Assembly (NCBI RefSeq): GCF_014268495.2
Contig: NZ_CP077087.1
Coordinates: forward strand, 1,987,501-2,051,500
Direction of reading: 5' to 3'
Origin: Pseudomonas monsensis
Lineage (GTDB): Bacteria; Pseudomonadota; Gammaproteobacteria; Pseudomonadales; Pseudomonadaceae
DNA length: 64,000 nucleotides
Shown here: in pieces, positions 19,731-28,357 of the stretch
Layout of the letters: the number at the start of each line of letters is the position of its first letter
How positions within the stretch are numbered: position 1 is the first letter of the stretch
Program-made: the position numbers and the translations under genes
Notes under the pieces: generated by a model
What the model was told of the DNA's origin: nothing
Database searches by the model: none
The model's input: the letters and a program-made list of their open reading frames with translations, nothing else

Positions 19731-20192
19731 ATGATGAACGACGATATGAACGCCCAGGACGATCAGGCACTGGCTGATGAATGGGCTGCGGCCCTGGAAG
19801 AGACCGGTGATGGCAGCCAGGCTGACATCGACGCACTGCTGGCCGCTGACGCCGGTACGGCCAGCTCCAACCGTCTGCCGATGGAAGAGTTCGGCAGCGT
19901 GCCGAAGAACAACGATCCGGTGACGCTGGACGGTCCGAACCTGGACGTGATCCTCGACATTCCGGTGTCGATTTCGATGGAAGTCGGCAGCACCGACATC
20001 AACATCCGCAACCTGCTGCAACTGAACCAGGGGTCGGTGATCGAGCTCGATCGTCTGGCCGGTGAGCCATTGGACGTACTGGTCAACGGTACGCTGATCG
20101 CGCACGGCGAAGTGGTGGTGGTCAACGAGAAGTTCGGCATCCGCCTGACCGACGTGATCAGCCCAAGCGAACGCATCAAGAAGCTGCGCTGA
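19731..20192 (+). CDS. fliN: Flagellar motor switch protein FliN
   Basis: A 153-residue C-ring protein. The C-terminal SpoA domain (about 70-150) contains LDVILDIPVSISMEVG and IELDRLAGEPLDVLVNG. The N-terminal 65 residues are acidic. GAGGA at 19722-19726 suits either ATG 19731 or 19734. It also docks FliH for export. Confidence 0.96.
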   Translation: MMNDDMNAQDDQALADEWAAALEETGDGSQADIDALLAADAGTASSNRLPMEEFGSVPKNNDPVTLDGPNLDVILDIPVSISMEVGSTDINIRNLLQLNQGSVIELDRLAGEPLDVLVNGTLIAHGEVVVVNEKFGIRLTDVISPSERIKKLR

Positions 20193-20642
20193 GTGAAACG
20201 GTTTCTCTGGGCGTTGCTGGCGTTGCCATTGAGCGTGCTGGCGGCGGAACCGGCCGCCGCACCTGCCGCCGCAGCCGCCGCACCGGCGGTCAACAGCGGT
20301 GTGGCCGGGCAACTGACGCAACTGGTGTTCGGCTTGCTGTTGGTGCTGGGGCTGATCTTTTTCCTCGCCTGGCTGTTGCGCCGTGTGCAGCAGGCCGGTC
20401 CTGCCGGCAAGGGCCAGGTGATCGAACTGATCGGTTCGCGCGCCCTCGGGCCGCGTGACCGGCTGATGCTGGTGCAGGTCGGCAACGAACAGATTCTGCT
20501 CGGCCTGAGCCCCGGCACCATCACCGCGCTGCACGTGCTCAAGGAGCCGGTGCCGGTGCCGGCGACCAGCGAGAAAGCCACTCCGGAGTTTGCCCAGCAT
20601 CTGTTGAAGATGCTCGGCAAGGATCAGAAGGATAAGAAGTAA
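20193..20642 (+). CDS. fliO: Flagellar biosynthesis protein FliO
   Basis: A 149-residue membrane protein with a GTG start directly after the fliN stop. It has a cleavable-looking signal peptide (residues 1-18), an Ala-rich periplasmic stretch, one membrane helix (about 45-66) and the FliO cytoplasmic domain (GPRDRLMLVQVGNEQILLG). FliO helps assemble FliP into the export gate. Its last base is shared with the fliP start. Confidence 0.92.
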   Translation: MKRFLWALLALPLSVLAAEPAAAPAAAAAAPAVNSGVAGQLTQLVFGLLLVLGLIFFLAWLLRRVQQAGPAGKGQVIELIGSRALGPRDRLMLVQVGNEQILLGLSPGTITALHVLKEPVPVPATSEKATPEFAQHLLKMLGKDQKDKK

Positions 20643-21400
20643 TGGGTGCGCTACGCATCGTCTTGACGCTGGCCCTGTTGCTGGCCGCGCCGCTGGCGTT
20701 CGCCGCCGATCCGTTGTCGATCCCGGCGATCACGCTGGGCACCAACGCCGACGGCGCGCAGGAGTATTCGGTCAGCCTGCAGATCCTGCTGATCATGACC
20801 GCGCTGAGCTTCATTCCGGCGTTCGTCATGCTGATGACCAGTTTCACCCGGATCATCATTGTCTTCTCGATCCTGCGTCAGGCCCTTGGCCTGCAACAGA
20901 CGCCGTCGAACCAGATCCTCACCGGCATGGCGCTGTTTCTGACGCTGTTCATCATGGCCCCGGTGTTCGATCGGGTGAACAACGATGCGCTGCAGCCGTA
21001 CCTGGCGGAAAAACTCACCGCGCAACAGGCAGTGGAAAAGGCCCAGGTGCCGATCAAGGACTTCATGCTCGCCCAGACCCGCAGCAGCGATCTGGAGCTG
21101 TTCATGCGCTTGTCCAAGCGCACGGATATCGCCACGCCGGATCAGGCGCCGCTGACTATTCTGGTGCCGGCCTTCGTCACTTCGGAGCTTAAAACCGCGT
21201 TCCAGATCGGCTTCATGATCTTCATTCCGTTCCTGATCATCGACCTGGTCGTGGCCAGTGTGCTGATGGCGATGGGGATGATGATGCTCTCGCCGCTGAT
21301 CATTTCCCTGCCGTTCAAGATCATGCTGTTTGTCCTGGTGGATGGTTGGGCGCTGATTATCGGCACCCTGGCGAGCAGCTTCGGCGGTGTCTCGCCATGA
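20642..21400 (+). CDS. fliP: Flagellar export gate protein FliP
   Basis: A 252-residue protein with a signal peptide (MGALRIVLTLALLLAAPLAFA) and four membrane segments. The family signatures SFTRIIIVFSILRQALGLQQ and DLVVASVLMAMGMMMLSP are present. FliP forms the core of the FliPQR pore. It overlaps fliO by one base and fliQ by four bases. Confidence 0.97.
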   Translation: MGALRIVLTLALLLAAPLAFAADPLSIPAITLGTNADGAQEYSVSLQILLIMTALSFIPAFVMLMTSFTRIIIVFSILRQALGLQQTPSNQILTGMALFLTLFIMAPVFDRVNNDALQPYLAEKLTAQQAVEKAQVPIKDFMLAQTRSSDLELFMRLSKRTDIATPDQAPLTILVPAFVTSELKTAFQIGFMIFIPFLIIDLVVASVLMAMGMMMLSPLIISLPFKIMLFVLVDGWALIIGTLASSFGGVSP

Positions 21401-21666
21401 CCCCTGAAGTTGCGGTCGACATTTTCCGCGAAGCATTGTGGCTGACCACGCTGATGGTCGCGGTGCTGGTGATTCCGAGCCTGTTGGTCGGCCTGTTGGT
21501 GGCAATGTTCCAGGCCGCCACGCAAATCAACGAACAGACCCTGAGTTTCCTGCCGCGACTGCTGGTGATGCTGGTAACGCTGATCGTCGCCGGCCCGTGG
21601 CTGGTGCAGACTTTCATGGAATACATCATCCAGCTGTACCACAACATCCCGATGGTCATTGGCTAA
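21397..21666 (+). CDS. fliQ: Flagellar export gate protein FliQ
   Basis: An 89-residue protein with two membrane hairpin segments (about 16-38 and 51-73) and the signature VGLLVAMFQAATQINEQTLSF. The ATG overlaps the fliP stop (ATGA). Longer in-frame starts lie inside fliP and are unlikely. Confidence 0.96.
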   Translation: MTPEVAVDIFREALWLTTLMVAVLVIPSLLVGLLVAMFQAATQINEQTLSFLPRLLVMLVTLIVAGPWLVQTFMEYIIQLYHNIPMVIG

Positions 21667-21669
21667 GCC

Positions 21670-22455
21670 ATGCAATCGTTGCTTCAGCTGACCGACACCC
21701 AGATCAGTACCTGGGTGGCGACATTCATGTTGCCGCTGTTTCGCGTCGGCGCGGTGCTGATGGTCATGCCGGTGTTCGGTACGACCCTGGTGCCGAAGCG
21801 CATTCGGCTGTACTTCGCCCTGGCAATTACTGTGGTGATCGCGCCCAACCTGCCGCCGATGCCGGCGGTCAATGCGCTGGACCTGAGCGGCTTGCTGCTG
21901 ATTGCCGAGCAGATTCTGATCGGCGCGATTCTCGGCTTTTCCCTGCAACTGTTTTTCCAGGCCTTTGTGGTGGCCGGGCAGATTGTCGCGATCCAGATGG
22001 GCATGGGATTCGCCTCGATGGTCGACCCCACCAACGGCGTGTCGGTGGCGGTGATCGGGCAGTTCTTCACCATGCTGGTGACCTTGCTGTTCCTGTCGAT
22101 GAACGGCCACCTGGTGGTGTTCGAAGTCCTCACCGAGAGTTTCACCACGCTGCCGGTCGGCAGCGGTCTGATGACCGCACATTACTGGGAGCTGGCCGGC
22201 AAACTCGGCTGGGTCCTGGGTGCGGCACTGTTGCTGGTCTTGCCGGCGATCACGGCGCTGCTGGTGGTCAACATCGCCTTTGGCGTCATGACCCGCGCGG
22301 CGCCGCAACTGAACATCTTCTCCATCGGTTTCCCGCTGACCCTGGTGCTCGGCCTGTTCATCGTCTGGGTCGGTCTGGCGGACATTCTCAACCAGTATCA
22401 ACCGCTGGCCGCCGAGGCTCTGCAGTTTTTACGCGAACTGTCACAGGCGCGCTGA
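21670..22455 (+). CDS. fliR: Flagellar export gate protein FliR
   Basis: A 261-residue protein with about six membrane segments, containing the family signature GFSLQLFFQAFVVAGQIVAIQ near residues 97-117 and MGFASMVDPTNG. One FliR completes the FliP5-Q4-R1 pore. It lies three bases after fliQ and three bases before flhB. Confidence 0.96.
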   Translation: MQSLLQLTDTQISTWVATFMLPLFRVGAVLMVMPVFGTTLVPKRIRLYFALAITVVIAPNLPPMPAVNALDLSGLLLIAEQILIGAILGFSLQLFFQAFVVAGQIVAIQMGMGFASMVDPTNGVSVAVIGQFFTMLVTLLFLSMNGHLVVFEVLTESFTTLPVGSGLMTAHYWELAGKLGWVLGAALLLVLPAITALLVVNIAFGVMTRAAPQLNIFSIGFPLTLVLGLFIVWVGLADILNQYQPLAAEALQFLRELSQAR

Positions 22456-22458
22456 GTC

Positions 22459-23598
22459 ATGGCTGAGAGCGAAAGCGGTCAGGACAAAACAGAAGACCCC
22501 ACGGAGAAACGCAAAAAGGATTCCCGTGAAAAGGGTGAGGTTGCGCGCTCCAAAGAGCTCAACACCCTCGCGGTGATGCTGGCCGGCGCCGGTGGCCTGC
22601 TGATTTTCGGCGGCATGCTCGCGCAGGATCTGATGGAGCTGATGCGCATGAACTTCTCGCTGTCGCGGGAAGTGATCATGGATCAACGCTCGATGGGCAC
22701 CTTTCTCCTGCATTCAGGGAAGATCGCCCTGGTGGCGATTCAGCCGATCATGATCACCTTGCTGCTCGCTGCACTGCTGGGGCCGATCGCCCTCGGTGGC
22801 TGGCTGTTTGCCGCCGGTTCCATGGCGCCCAAGTTCAGCCGGATGAACCCCGGCGCCGGTCTCAAGCGCATGTTTTCGATGAAGGCGATTGTCGAGCTGC
22901 TCAAGGCGCTGGCGAAGTTTTTCATCGTGCTGGCGGTGGCGCTCGTGGTGTTGTCGTCGGACGTCGACGACCTGCTGCGCATTGCCCATGAGCCGCTGGA
23001 CCAGGCGATCATTCACAGCGTCTTGCTGGTCGGCTGGAGCACATTGTGGATGGCCTGCGGGTTGATCCTGATCGCGGCGGTGGACGTGCCGGTGCAGATC
23101 TGGGAGAGCATGAAAAAGCTCAAGATGACCAAGCAGGAAGTGCGCGACGAGCACAAGGATCAGGAAGGCCGGCCCGAGGTCAAGCAGCGGATCCGTCAGG
23201 TGCAGCGCGAGATGTCCCAGCGGCGGATGATGGCGGCGATTCCCGATGCCGACGTGGTCATCACCAACCCGACCCACTACGCTGTGGCGCTCAAGTACGA
23301 CTCGGAGAAGGGCGGGGCACCGGTGCTGCTGGCCAAGGGCAGCGACTTCCTCGCACTGAAAATCCGCGAAATCGCCGTGGCCAACAACGTCATGCTCCTC
23401 GAATCGCCGGCCCTGGCGCGTTCGATCTACTACTCCACCGAGCTGGAGCAGGAAATCCCCGGCGGGCTGTATCTGGCTGTCGCTCAGGTGTTGGCCTACG
23501 TCTACCAGATCCGCCAGCACCGTGCGGGCAAGGGCAAGCGCCCGGACCCGCTCAAGGACGATTTGCCGATTCCGCCGGATCTGCGGCGTGATTCCTGA
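22459..23598 (+). CDS. flhB: Flagellar export switch protein FlhB
   Basis: A 379-residue protein with four membrane segments (about 30-210) and a cytoplasmic domain with the autocleavage site NPTH at residues 270-273. Cleavage after Asn270 allows the switch from rod/hook to filament export. The N-terminal charged stretch (QDKTEDPTEKRKKDSREKGEVA) is typical. The C-terminus PPDLRRDS is the segment that recurs at 28517-28543 in the duplicated copy before flhA. Confidence 0.97.
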   Translation: MAESESGQDKTEDPTEKRKKDSREKGEVARSKELNTLAVMLAGAGGLLIFGGMLAQDLMELMRMNFSLSREVIMDQRSMGTFLLHSGKIALVAIQPIMITLLLAALLGPIALGGWLFAAGSMAPKFSRMNPGAGLKRMFSMKAIVELLKALAKFFIVLAVALVVLSSDVDDLLRIAHEPLDQAIIHSVLLVGWSTLWMACGLILIAAVDVPVQIWESMKKLKMTKQEVRDEHKDQEGRPEVKQRIRQVQREMSQRRMMAAIPDADVVITNPTHYAVALKYDSEKGGAPVLLAKGSDFLALKIREIAVANNVMLLESPALARSIYYSTELEQEIPGGLYLAVAQVLAYVYQIRQHRAGKGKRPDPLKDDLPIPPDLRRDS

Positions 23599-23615
23599 CT
23601 CTGCCGTGATGAAAC

Positions 23616-23657
23616 AAAAAAACCGCCGTCCCGATTGAACCGGGCGGCGGTTTTTTT
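23616..23657 (+). terminator. Intrinsic terminator after flhB
   Basis: AAAAAAACCGCCGTCCCG pairs with CGGGCGGCGGTTTTTTT. It is a strong GC-rich stem with a seven-T run, and the matching A-run makes it bidirectional. A copy exists at 28564-28602. Confidence 0.9.
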
Positions 23658-23689
23658 ATGCCTGAAGACTTGTGCTGGCTGTGAGGCCG

Positions 23690-23785
23690 TCATCGCGGGC
23701 AAGCCTGCTCCCACAGGAGGCGGTGTTGCTCACAAACCTGTATTTACACGCAGAACCTGTGGGCTTGCCCGCGATGGCGTCAGCG
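23690..23785. repeat. REP element pair in left copy
   Basis: CGCGGGCAAGCCTGCTCCCACAG-like sequence at about 23695 and its inverted counterpart GTGGGCTTGCCCGCGATGGCG at about 23759 form a Pseudomonas REP doublet. The right copy has the same doublet at about 28638-28730. Confidence 0.7.
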
Positions 23786-23823
23786 GCCACAACGCCTTGC
23801 TCAGTCCTTGTCACAGATCCCTG

Positions 23824-23895
23824 CTATTGAGGCAATTGCAGATTATCCAGTGCCCGGTTCACCGCCAGCTCGCTCAGCATGATCAGTTGCGCAAT
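23824..23895 (-). pseudogene. Remnant of a DUF6124-type gene
   Basis: Read on the minus strand, this gives only the last 23 residues (IAQLIMLSELAVNRAL then DNLQLPQ) and a stop. They are nearly identical to the end of the intact gene at 28775-29134. The sequence then jumps straight to the ribosome-site region (GGTGAAGCTCCTT). The deletion removed the start codon and 95 further codons, with the dinucleotide AT shared at the junction. Confidence 0.8.
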
Positions 23896-23904
23896 GGTGA
23901 AGCT

Positions 23905-24165
23905 CCTTGGTAAATGGAGCTGCTGCCTATTGCTACCAAACATTAGGGTGGCGGCTGAACGCAGGTTGGTAGACCGGGCACCAAGGAAAACCCAGCGCGC
24001 CATAACAAGTCGGTCGACGAAAAAACATCGACAGAATGCAATTGCCGGCGCTGTGCGCCTCGGTTAACTCGGACTATCAAACCCGATCACTGTTTCTCAG
24101 TGACAGGGAAACGATATAGCCCGCTTCAGAGCTGCACAAGCCGGCGGATTTGGCGTAGCTGTAGG
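23905..24165 (-). promoter_or_regulatory. Orphan structured leader of the deleted DUF6124 copy
   Basis: This region resembles the leader at 29145-29430. Hairpin stems CTACCAA (23933-23939) with TTGGTAG (23966-23972), and TCACTG (24087-24092) with CAGTGA (24098-24103), fall at positions equivalent to those in the right copy but with different bases. It no longer has a gene to control. Confidence 0.55.
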
Positions 24166-24243
24166 CAAAGGTGCAAGTCTGCGTGGCTTTACGGACACAG
24201 ATTTAAACGCTATTAAACGATTATTGTGAATTGAGCTTAAACG

Positions 24244-24281
24244 AAAAAACCGCGCTCTCTTTTTACAGGAGTGCGGTTTTT
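24244..24281. terminator. Bidirectional terminator-like hairpin
   Basis: AAAAAACCGCGCTC and GAGTGCGGTTTTT form a stem with one G-T pair, flanked by A- and T-runs. It stands at the join between the left repeat copy and the reverse transcriptase fragment. Confidence 0.7.
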
Positions 24282-24298
24282 AAGGTTGGGACTGGTAA

Positions 24299-24816
24299 AT
24301 AAATGCGTCCCGAATGGTACTTCCCAGTCACCGCTTTGTGTTCAGAACCGATGTCAATTCCTACTATGCCTCCATTTCGCATCAGCGACTGATGGCTGAT
24401 CTGGCACTGCAGGTGCAGGATCCATGCCTTCTCGACGTGGTCGCGCAATGCCTCACGCGCACTGCCGAGCGCGGTGGCGTATTTTGGGATCACACGCGAG
24501 GCATTCCCTTGGCGTGCTCACTCAGTCCTCTGCGGGCGGTTTCTACTTATCCCGTTTGGATGTGGCCTTGATGCGGCCAGACGTGTTTTATTTACGCTAT
24601 ATGGATGACGTGCTGGTATTGGCACCGACACGCAATAAACTGCGTCAGGCTGTGCGTGTGGTCAATGACCTGTTTGAAGAGTTTGATCTACAAAAGCATC
24701 CCGACAAAACCTATGTCGGACGTATTGAACGGGGCTTCACTTTCCTGGGAAAGCGTTACCCCCGTCCAATAGCCACTTGTGTTAGTTTCTGTTCATCGAA
24801 AGAACGCCAGCTATAG
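24299..24816 (+). pseudogene. Reverse transcriptase fragment, frameshifted and truncated
   Basis: Two overlapping frames together encode the core of an RVT_1 reverse transcriptase. The first holds FRTDVNSYYASISH and GIPLACSLSPL. The second holds FYLSRLD, the catalytic YMDDVLVLAPTR and KHPDKTYVGRIERGFTFLGK. They join if one base is restored between 24533 and 24534, where CTG-C-G should read CTG-CTG. A stop at 24296 removes the N-terminus. After FLGKRY the sequence runs into about 20 unrelated-looking residues and a stop, so the thumb region is also gone. Intact relatives are about 350-450 residues. The subgroup is not known to me. The SP in LSPL rather than SQ argues against a diversity-generating retroelement. 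Confidence 0.85.
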
Positions 24817-24911
24817 GAGCAAACCTCACCCGCGTCCTCGGACGTGGATGAGGTGGATTAACGTTTTTTCGTATTAACCTATTGGCTATTTATGGGGTGA
24901 TGGCTCGGCGA

Positions 24912-27900
24912 TTATGGTACTAAACATACGAGTAAGGTGGTGCTGATGTAGTTGTCGGGCGTTGGATTGGTTATTCCGTCTAATATCCACCATGTCCATG
25001 GCTCGACGGTGCCCCCGACCAAGTAGTCAATATAGTGCCCTGGGCGAGCGTGTGGGGCTACTGTTGGTCGGTTGAGGAGGGGTGCGATGTCAATGCCCCT
25101 CCCGTTGTCATAATCGGGGGAGCCGACCCTGGCGTATTTAACTAATAATGGTAGGTCAGCGGGCCCGATGAGGGCGCCCCCTAGAGATTGTCTCCACGCT
25201 AGTGCTTGTGCCGAGGTGCGGCCACCGCCCGGGTACTTTATTAGACGAAGTACATTGCGCACGATTACCTCGTAGCTGGCGTCGCGTCCCAGGCTGTCGG
25301 TCACATAAATACGGGTCGTTCCGTTCCACTCACTCCGCACGCGCCCTGTCGTCTCCTCAACCGAAGCGATGCCACTGTCGCCTGACCTATACCTGTAAGG
25401 GGGGACGCCACTTGACGGGGTTCGGTCGGCTGTGGTGCCGGCGGGGTCCTTTCCGGTACGAAGCCATCTGGGACCGGAATCCGCGATGGAAAGGTTGCGA
25501 CCAGATATTACTAAAGTTGAGGTTTCTATGATGAACGCGGGGGCCACCGTAAGGGTTCGCGCGGCAGAAGTCTGCCCATTACCATACAACGCCTTGGCGG
25601 TAAAGCTATGTTCAGCCACAGCCAAGGCACTGACGAGCAGCGTCCAGACGCCGGTTGTGGGATCTGCGGTTGTCGGACCCTTGGAGGCAGCGCCGTCAAA
25701 GACTTCGACGTTCTGGCCATTGGCGGCGTTGCCGCTGAGGGTCACGGCCGTTTCGCTGGTGGTGCCGCCCGGTAGGATATCGGCCCCGCTCGGCGAGCCG
25801 TTGGCAGAGTCAATGGTCGGGGCAATATCTTCAATAACGCTCAAGTAACGCACATTCGAATAGACTGAACTGCTGTGATACAGCGATTTGGCATACAACC
25901 GGCGCGCGCCGACTGCAACCGTGATCGTGCGTTCCCACAGGCCTGTTATTTCATCCGCTTTCGCCATTCCCTTCGACACTGCGCCTGAACCGCTGCCATC
26001 GTAAACCTCGACGTCCTGCCCCTTGCTGGCGCTGCCTTTGAGTGTCAGCGATGTACTGACGGTAGTTTGGCGATCAGGTACCTCCATGCCTTTGTCGTCC
26101 AGCACATTGCTCAGCGTCGGCACCATGACGGTCGTGACGGTGAGCGTGTAGGCCGCAGAGGCGGGTTCGGCGCCGTACTTTCCTGTCGCGGTGAAACTGT
26201 GTTTCGTCACAGTCAGCCCCGACGCGGTGTAGGTCCAGATTCCGGATACCGGATCCGCCGTGACCTGATCCTTGACGGTGGCGCCATCGCGTATCTCGAC
26301 GTTCTTGCCCTTGGCGGCCGTACCGCTCAGCACCACGCTGGTTTCAACAGTGGTGCCACCTTCGACGATTTCCTTGCCGCTTGGCGATCCCTTGACCGAA
26401 TCAATGGTAGGCGGATCAAGCGCCACGGCTTGCCCCACCACAAACTCCAGCACATTGGAATAACTTGTGTCCTTGCTCGCATCCCGAAAAATCCGATACC
26501 GCACCGTCACCTTCTTCCCGCGGTTGGGTTCGATGTGTTGCGCCACAAACGCCGCATCCAGCGTGAAGTCGACGTCCTTGTCCTTGGACAGTGCATTGAG
26601 CTTTTTGAAATCTACCTTCTCGCCGCTGACTTCGCCGAACCAGGTGTAGGTGACGATATCGTTTGCTTCGGTCGGCCTGGCCACCGGGCGCGGAGCGGTG
26701 AGTTTGCCGACGCCGCCGGGCAGATCAGCCGGTTCCAGCGCGCCGTCCTTTTCGCCGAGGACGATCGGTGGCACCAGTTCGAATTTCGGTTCGCCGACGA
26801 TCAAGCGCGCGGCGTGTTGTGAGGCGCGGCTGATGATCTCGTCGTTTTCCCCTGCGCTGAGCAGGTTGTACGACAGATCCAGCGAGCCGCCTTCCAGGGT
26901 TTTGCCGTGCCGGCCTTCGACGGTGATGATGAAACCGGCCGGGGCGCTGGCTTCTTCCTCCGTGGGAAAATACCAGTCCAGTGCCGGGTCGTAGCTGGTG
27001 TTGTCGGGGCGGGTGCCGAACCATTTCAGTTCGATGGCATTATCTGCGGTGATCGACAGATCGTAGGGAATGCGGATGCGGTAGTTGGCTGCGTCCGGGT
27101 CGAGTGCCCCCTGCGGCGCATCCAGCGCAATCGGTGCCGCCAGACGTGTCGGTTCGCCGACGACAGTGATGGTGCGTGACTTGGAGCGCTGGATGATCTT
27201 GCCGTTGCGCTCCAGTCCGTAGGAATAAATGGCTGAGCGTGTCCCCAGCGAACGCAGGCCAGGGTTGCTGTGCAGGATATCGACCTCCACCGGCGGGTTT
27301 TTATCAATGCTCTGGCGCACGACGATGTCGACGGATTTGTCTTCGGCCGTGGTGCCGGTGAGGCGCATGACGATGACATCGCCCCGACTGAACTCATTTG
27401 AATCCTCAGCCCAGACCTTCAGCAGCGGGAGGTCATCACCGAGTTTTTCCAGATCCAGAATAAGCCCGTCAGCCTGTTTAAGGATCGGCGCTAGCAGCCG
27501 CGAATTACCGGTGTCGACGACGATGCGCGCCTCCTTGCACCAGTCTTCGGACTGGTTGAGCACACGGTCGCGGATCATGTAGCTGACGGACAGGCCGGTG
27601 AGGTCCGAATCCCCGGCCGCCAGCAGGGTGGCTTCGTCGATGAGGATCCTGACCGGGTTGGCATCAGGGGCGTCGACCTGGGCCTGGGTGAGGGGGGCGG
27701 ACAGTACGGTTTGACCGGCCCACCCGACATGGATCACATCCCCCGCGGCGGCATTGGGGTAGGGCAGGCCGGAGCCGGATTTGGGAGCGACAATCACCAC
27801 CACGCCGTCCTTGACGTTGTCCTTGTCGACCCCGTCGCGCACGACACTCTCTGGCAGGAAGGCAATGGCCAGTTCGGAGTGACCATAGTCAGGGTCGGTG

Positions 27901-28295
27901 TCCTGGCCGCCGGGCAGTTCGAGTTTGACGAAGAGGGTGAGTGTCGGGCCTTCCTCGGGTCGCTGGGAAAAGCGGGTCACTTTGTAGGACAGTGTCGAGG
28001 CCCCGGTCAGCAGCCGCTTCGGCGGCACGAACAGGGTGACACGTTCGCCGATTTCGCTGGCGTCGTAGATGGTTTTTTGATCCATCACCGCGCCATGGAG
28101 CAGCAGTTCGACCTTGTCGCCCTCGTCCATGTTGTTCCAGGGTGGAATCTGGCACTTCAACCCCTTGTCGGGAAAGTTGAGTCGCGCGGCCGCGAGGTTG
28201 ACCCCCCAGATGCCGTCGGGCAACAGCACGCCGCCCGTGATTTCCGGATCGTTCAAGGCGAGTGTGTTGATGTCTTTGCGGGGTTGGACGAGCAT
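24912..28295 (-). CDS. Large Ig-like repeat protein, function unknown
   Basis: A 1127-residue protein with no signal peptide or membrane segment. The start at 28295 is set by AGGAG at 28305-28309; a start at 28361 is poorly supported. The first 620 residues are a series of beta-rich modules of about 100-110 residues with recurring phrases (ALDPDAANYRIRIPY, GALEPADLP). Three clear Ig-like repeats follow at about 628, 723 and 823, each opening PTIDS or PTLSN and containing GQNVEVFDG-like strands and TADPTTGVW. A BIG2-like module (SGIASVEETTGRVRSEW, about 960-1015) and a Trp-rich C-terminal domain (about 1015-1127, EPWTWWILDG) end it. It resembles large Ig-type proteins seen in pseudomonads, possibly adhesin-like or effector-like; no function is proved. 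Its 3' end looks different in base use from the rest. Confidence 0.8.
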   Translation of the reverse strand: MLVQPRKDINTLALNDPEITGGVLLPDGIWGVNLAAARLNFPDKGLKCQIPPWNNMDEGDKVELLLHGAVMDQKTIYDASEIGERVTLFVPPKRLLTGASTLSYKVTRFSQRPEEGPTLTLFVKLELPGGQDTDPDYGHSELAIAFLPESVVRDGVDKDNVKDGVVVIVAPKSGSGLPYPNAAAGDVIHVGWAGQTVLSAPLTQAQVDAPDANPVRILIDEATLLAAGDSDLTGLSVSYMIRDRVLNQSEDWCKEARIVVDTGNSRLLAPILKQADGLILDLEKLGDDLPLLKVWAEDSNEFSRGDVIVMRLTGTTAEDKSVDIVVRQSIDKNPPVEVDILHSNPGLRSLGTRSAIYSYGLERNGKIIQRSKSRTITVVGEPTRLAAPIALDAPQGALDPDAANYRIRIPYDLSITADNAIELKWFGTRPDNTSYDPALDWYFPTEEEASAPAGFIITVEGRHGKTLEGGSLDLSYNLLSAGENDEIISRASQHAARLIVGEPKFELVPPIVLGEKDGALEPADLPGGVGKLTAPRPVARPTEANDIVTYTWFGEVSGEKVDFKKLNALSKDKDVDFTLDAAFVAQHIEPNRGKKVTVRYRIFRDASKDTSYSNVLEFVVGQAVALDPPTIDSVKGSPSGKEIVEGGTTVETSVVLSGTAAKGKNVEIRDGATVKDQVTADPVSGIWTYTASGLTVTKHSFTATGKYGAEPASAAYTLTVTTVMVPTLSNVLDDKGMEVPDRQTTVSTSLTLKGSASKGQDVEVYDGSGSGAVSKGMAKADEITGLWERTITVAVGARRLYAKSLYHSSSVYSNVRYLSVIEDIAPTIDSANGSPSGADILPGGTTSETAVTLSGNAANGQNVEVFDGAASKGPTTADPTTGVWTLLVSALAVAEHSFTAKALYGNGQTSAARTLTVAPAFIIETSTLVISGRNLSIADSGPRWLRTGKDPAGTTADRTPSSGVPPYRYRSGDSGIASVEETTGRVRSEWNGTTRIYVTDSLGRDASYEVIVRNVLRLIKYPGGGRTSAQALAWRQSLGGALIGPADLPLLVKYARVGSPDYDNGRGIDIAPLLNRPTVAPHARPGHYIDYLVGGTVEPWTWWILDGITNPTPDNYISTTLLVCLVP

Positions 28296-28357
28296 TGAAG
28301 GCACTCCTGCCGAGTGGGGGGGCGATGGAGTGATTAGGCGCCGGGAAGGCGAAGTTG

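Larger units (their letters stand above)
23572..24200 (+). repeat. Left copy of duplicated flhB-tail/DUF6124 segment
   Basis: This stretch matches 28517-29460 as a diverged direct repeat. Shared parts, in order, are the flhB tail, the terminator, a REP region, the DUF6124 3' end and the structured leader. Inside it, 288 bases present in the right copy (28847-29134) are missing. The end points are approximate because similarity fades after about 24190. Confidence 0.8.

Noticed and set aside
23635..24067. Plus-strand short open frames in the left repeat copy
   Set aside because: They run across a terminator, REP elements and a leader; no coding signal.
24299..24816. Classical diversity-generating retroelement
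   Set aside because: The RT has LSPL instead of the usual SQ motif, is truncated, and no template/variable repeat pair was seen. Kept only as a weak question.
24820..24875. Group II intron domain V after the RT fragment
   Set aside because: A hairpin is present, but the typical GAGC...GAAA...GUUC pattern of domain V was not found.
25202..28298. Plus-strand open frames opposite the Ig-like gene
   Set aside because: They have no ribosome sites or known motifs; the minus frame is continuous over 3.4 kb with repeat structure.
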